A stretch of 64,000 bases of DNA from Vreelandella sulfidaeris (lineage in GTDB: Bacteria; Pseudomonadota; Gammaproteobacteria; Pseudomonadales; Halomonadaceae): positions 4,030,001 through 4,094,000 of the forward strand of contig AP019514.1 in the NCBI GenBank assembly GCA_007182875.1. Reading direction: 5' to 3'. Position numbers and translations under genes: made by a program. The notes under the pieces are model-generated. The model was not told where the DNA came from and made no database searches. It saw nothing but the letters and a program-made list of their open reading frames with translations. Shown one piece after another: positions 63,166-64,000 of this stretch. The first letter of the stretch is position 1. The number at the start of each line of letters is the position of its first letter.

Positions 63166-64000
63166 TTAAACGCGTTCGATCAGCGTGGCGATACCTTGCC
63201 CGACGCCGATACACATGGTGCACAGTGCATAGCGGCCCTGCTTGATCTCAAGCTCATGCATGGCGCTGGTAATGATGCGTGCACCCGACATGCCCAGCGG
63301 ATGGCCGAGTGCGATAGCACCGCCATTGGGATTGACCCGCGAATCGTTGTCGTCGATACCCAGCTCGCGCAGGCAGGCCAGTGACTGGGCCGCGAAGGCT
63401 TCATTAAGTTCGATATGGTCAAGCTGATCGAGGCTCATGCCCAAGCGCTTTAAAAGCTTCTGGGTGGCCGGTACCGGGCCGATACCCATGATGCGTGGCT
63501 CCACCCCAGCGGTGGCCATGCCGTGAATGCGCGCCATGGGTGTCAGGTTATAGCGTTTCACCGCCGCTTCGCTGGCGACAATCACTGCAGCTGCACCATC
63601 ATTGACGCCGGAGGCGTTACCGGCAGTGACTGACCCCATCACGCTGGAGCCGGCGGCTCGAAACGGGGTCGGCAGGCTGGCAAGTTTTTCTAGTGTTGTT
63701 TCGCGGGGATGCTCGTCGGTATCGAAGATCAGCGGCGCTTGCTTGCGCCGCGGGATCTCGATCGGGACGATTTCCCGCGCCAGGCGACCGTTGTCCTGAG
63801 CGCGCTTGGTTTTGAGCTGCGAATCAAAAGCGAACTGGTCCTGGTCCTCGCGAGAGATCTTGAACTGCTCGGCAACGTTCTCGGCGGTCTCCGGCATCGA
63901 ATCGACCCCGTACTGCTTTTTGAGCAGCGGGTTGATAAAGCGCCAGCCAATGGTGGTGTCTTCCATGGTCTGGGTGCGCGAAAAGGCCGTGTCGGCCTTG
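63166..64000 (-). CDS. pcaF: Beta-ketoadipyl-CoA thiolase PcaF (partial)
   Basis: C-terminal three quarters of a thiolase that splits beta-ketoadipyl-CoA to succinyl-CoA and acetyl-CoA. [55 protein letters not shown] (His) and [10 protein letters not shown] (Cys) are all present. The N-terminal nucleophilic Cys lies beyond the right edge. It stops 12 nt before pcaDC. The pca context favours PcaF over a general acetyl-CoA acetyltransferase. Confidence 0.92.
   Translation of the reverse strand, partial: KADTAFSRTQTMEDTTIGWRFINPLLKKQYGVDSMPETAENVAEQFKISREDQDQFAFDSQLKTKRAQDNGRLAREIVPIEIPRRKQAPLIFDTDEHPRETTLEKLASLPTPFRAAGSSVMGSVTAGNASGVNDGAAAVIVASEAAVKRYNLTPMARIHGMATAGVEPRIMGIGPVPATQKLLKRLGMSLDQLDHIELNEAFAAQSLACLRELGIDDNDSRVNPNGGAIALGHPLGMSGARIITSAMHELEIKQGRYALCTMCIGVGQGIATLIERV

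Overview
The window looks like chromosome of a halophilic gammaproteobacterium of the Halomonas group (Halomonadaceae). The main evidence is a complete teaABCD ectoine/hydroxyectoine TRAP transporter whose binding protein matches what I remember of Halomonas elongata TeaA almost throughout, an ectoine hydroxylase (EctD), and gammaproteobacterial gene orders (hemCDXY; argH-lptM-lysA-dapF-DUF484-xerC-yigB; cytochrome c4 divergent from engB). No rRNA, tRNA, CRISPR array, insertion sequence or prophage was recognised.

Layout. 1-9 kb: the end of a molybdenum-hydroxylase operon, DUF423, thiS-thiG-trmB, an ectD / D-2-hydroxyacid dehydrogenase pair, an AEC transporter, an SCO protein and a secreted PHB-depolymerase-like esterase. 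9-14 kb: an FKBP isomerase and teaABCD. 14-27 kb: an ABC-F ATPase, dtd, a tandem universal stress protein, thiD, a TakP-type TRAP transporter, dsbA, cytochrome c4 and engB. 25-32 kb: the argH-to-yigB operon. 32-35 kb: a PAS/LOV-GGDEF-EAL sensor. 35-40 kb: hemCDXY and mscL.

40-64 kb is a large island for lignin-derived aromatics. It holds pobA/pobR, a feruloyl-CoA synthetase / hydratase-lyase / vanillin dehydrogenase / thiolase set with a MarR regulator, a DcaP-like porin, vanR-vanAB, and pcaGH, pcaDC and pcaF. Two TRAP membrane pairs and three TRAP binding proteins are interleaved with these genes. Together they would take up hydroxycinnamates, shorten ferulate to vanillin and vanillate, demethylate to protocatechuate, and cleave it towards beta-ketoadipate and thiolysis. 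p-Hydroxybenzoate enters through PobA.

Most genes (roughly 45 of about 62) are broken by one or more 1-nt indels, usually in short homopolymers, yet the protein continues perfectly in the next frame. This affects essential genes such as engB, lysA, dapF and argH. It is best explained by uncorrected sequencing error, so I annotate these as single genes with reconstructed extents and note where frames change. The most interesting points are a LOV-type photoreceptor domain on a c-di-GMP enzyme, a second VanO-like palindrome inside vanR, a PcaD-PcaC fusion, and the interleaving of TRAP uptake with ring-degradation genes.
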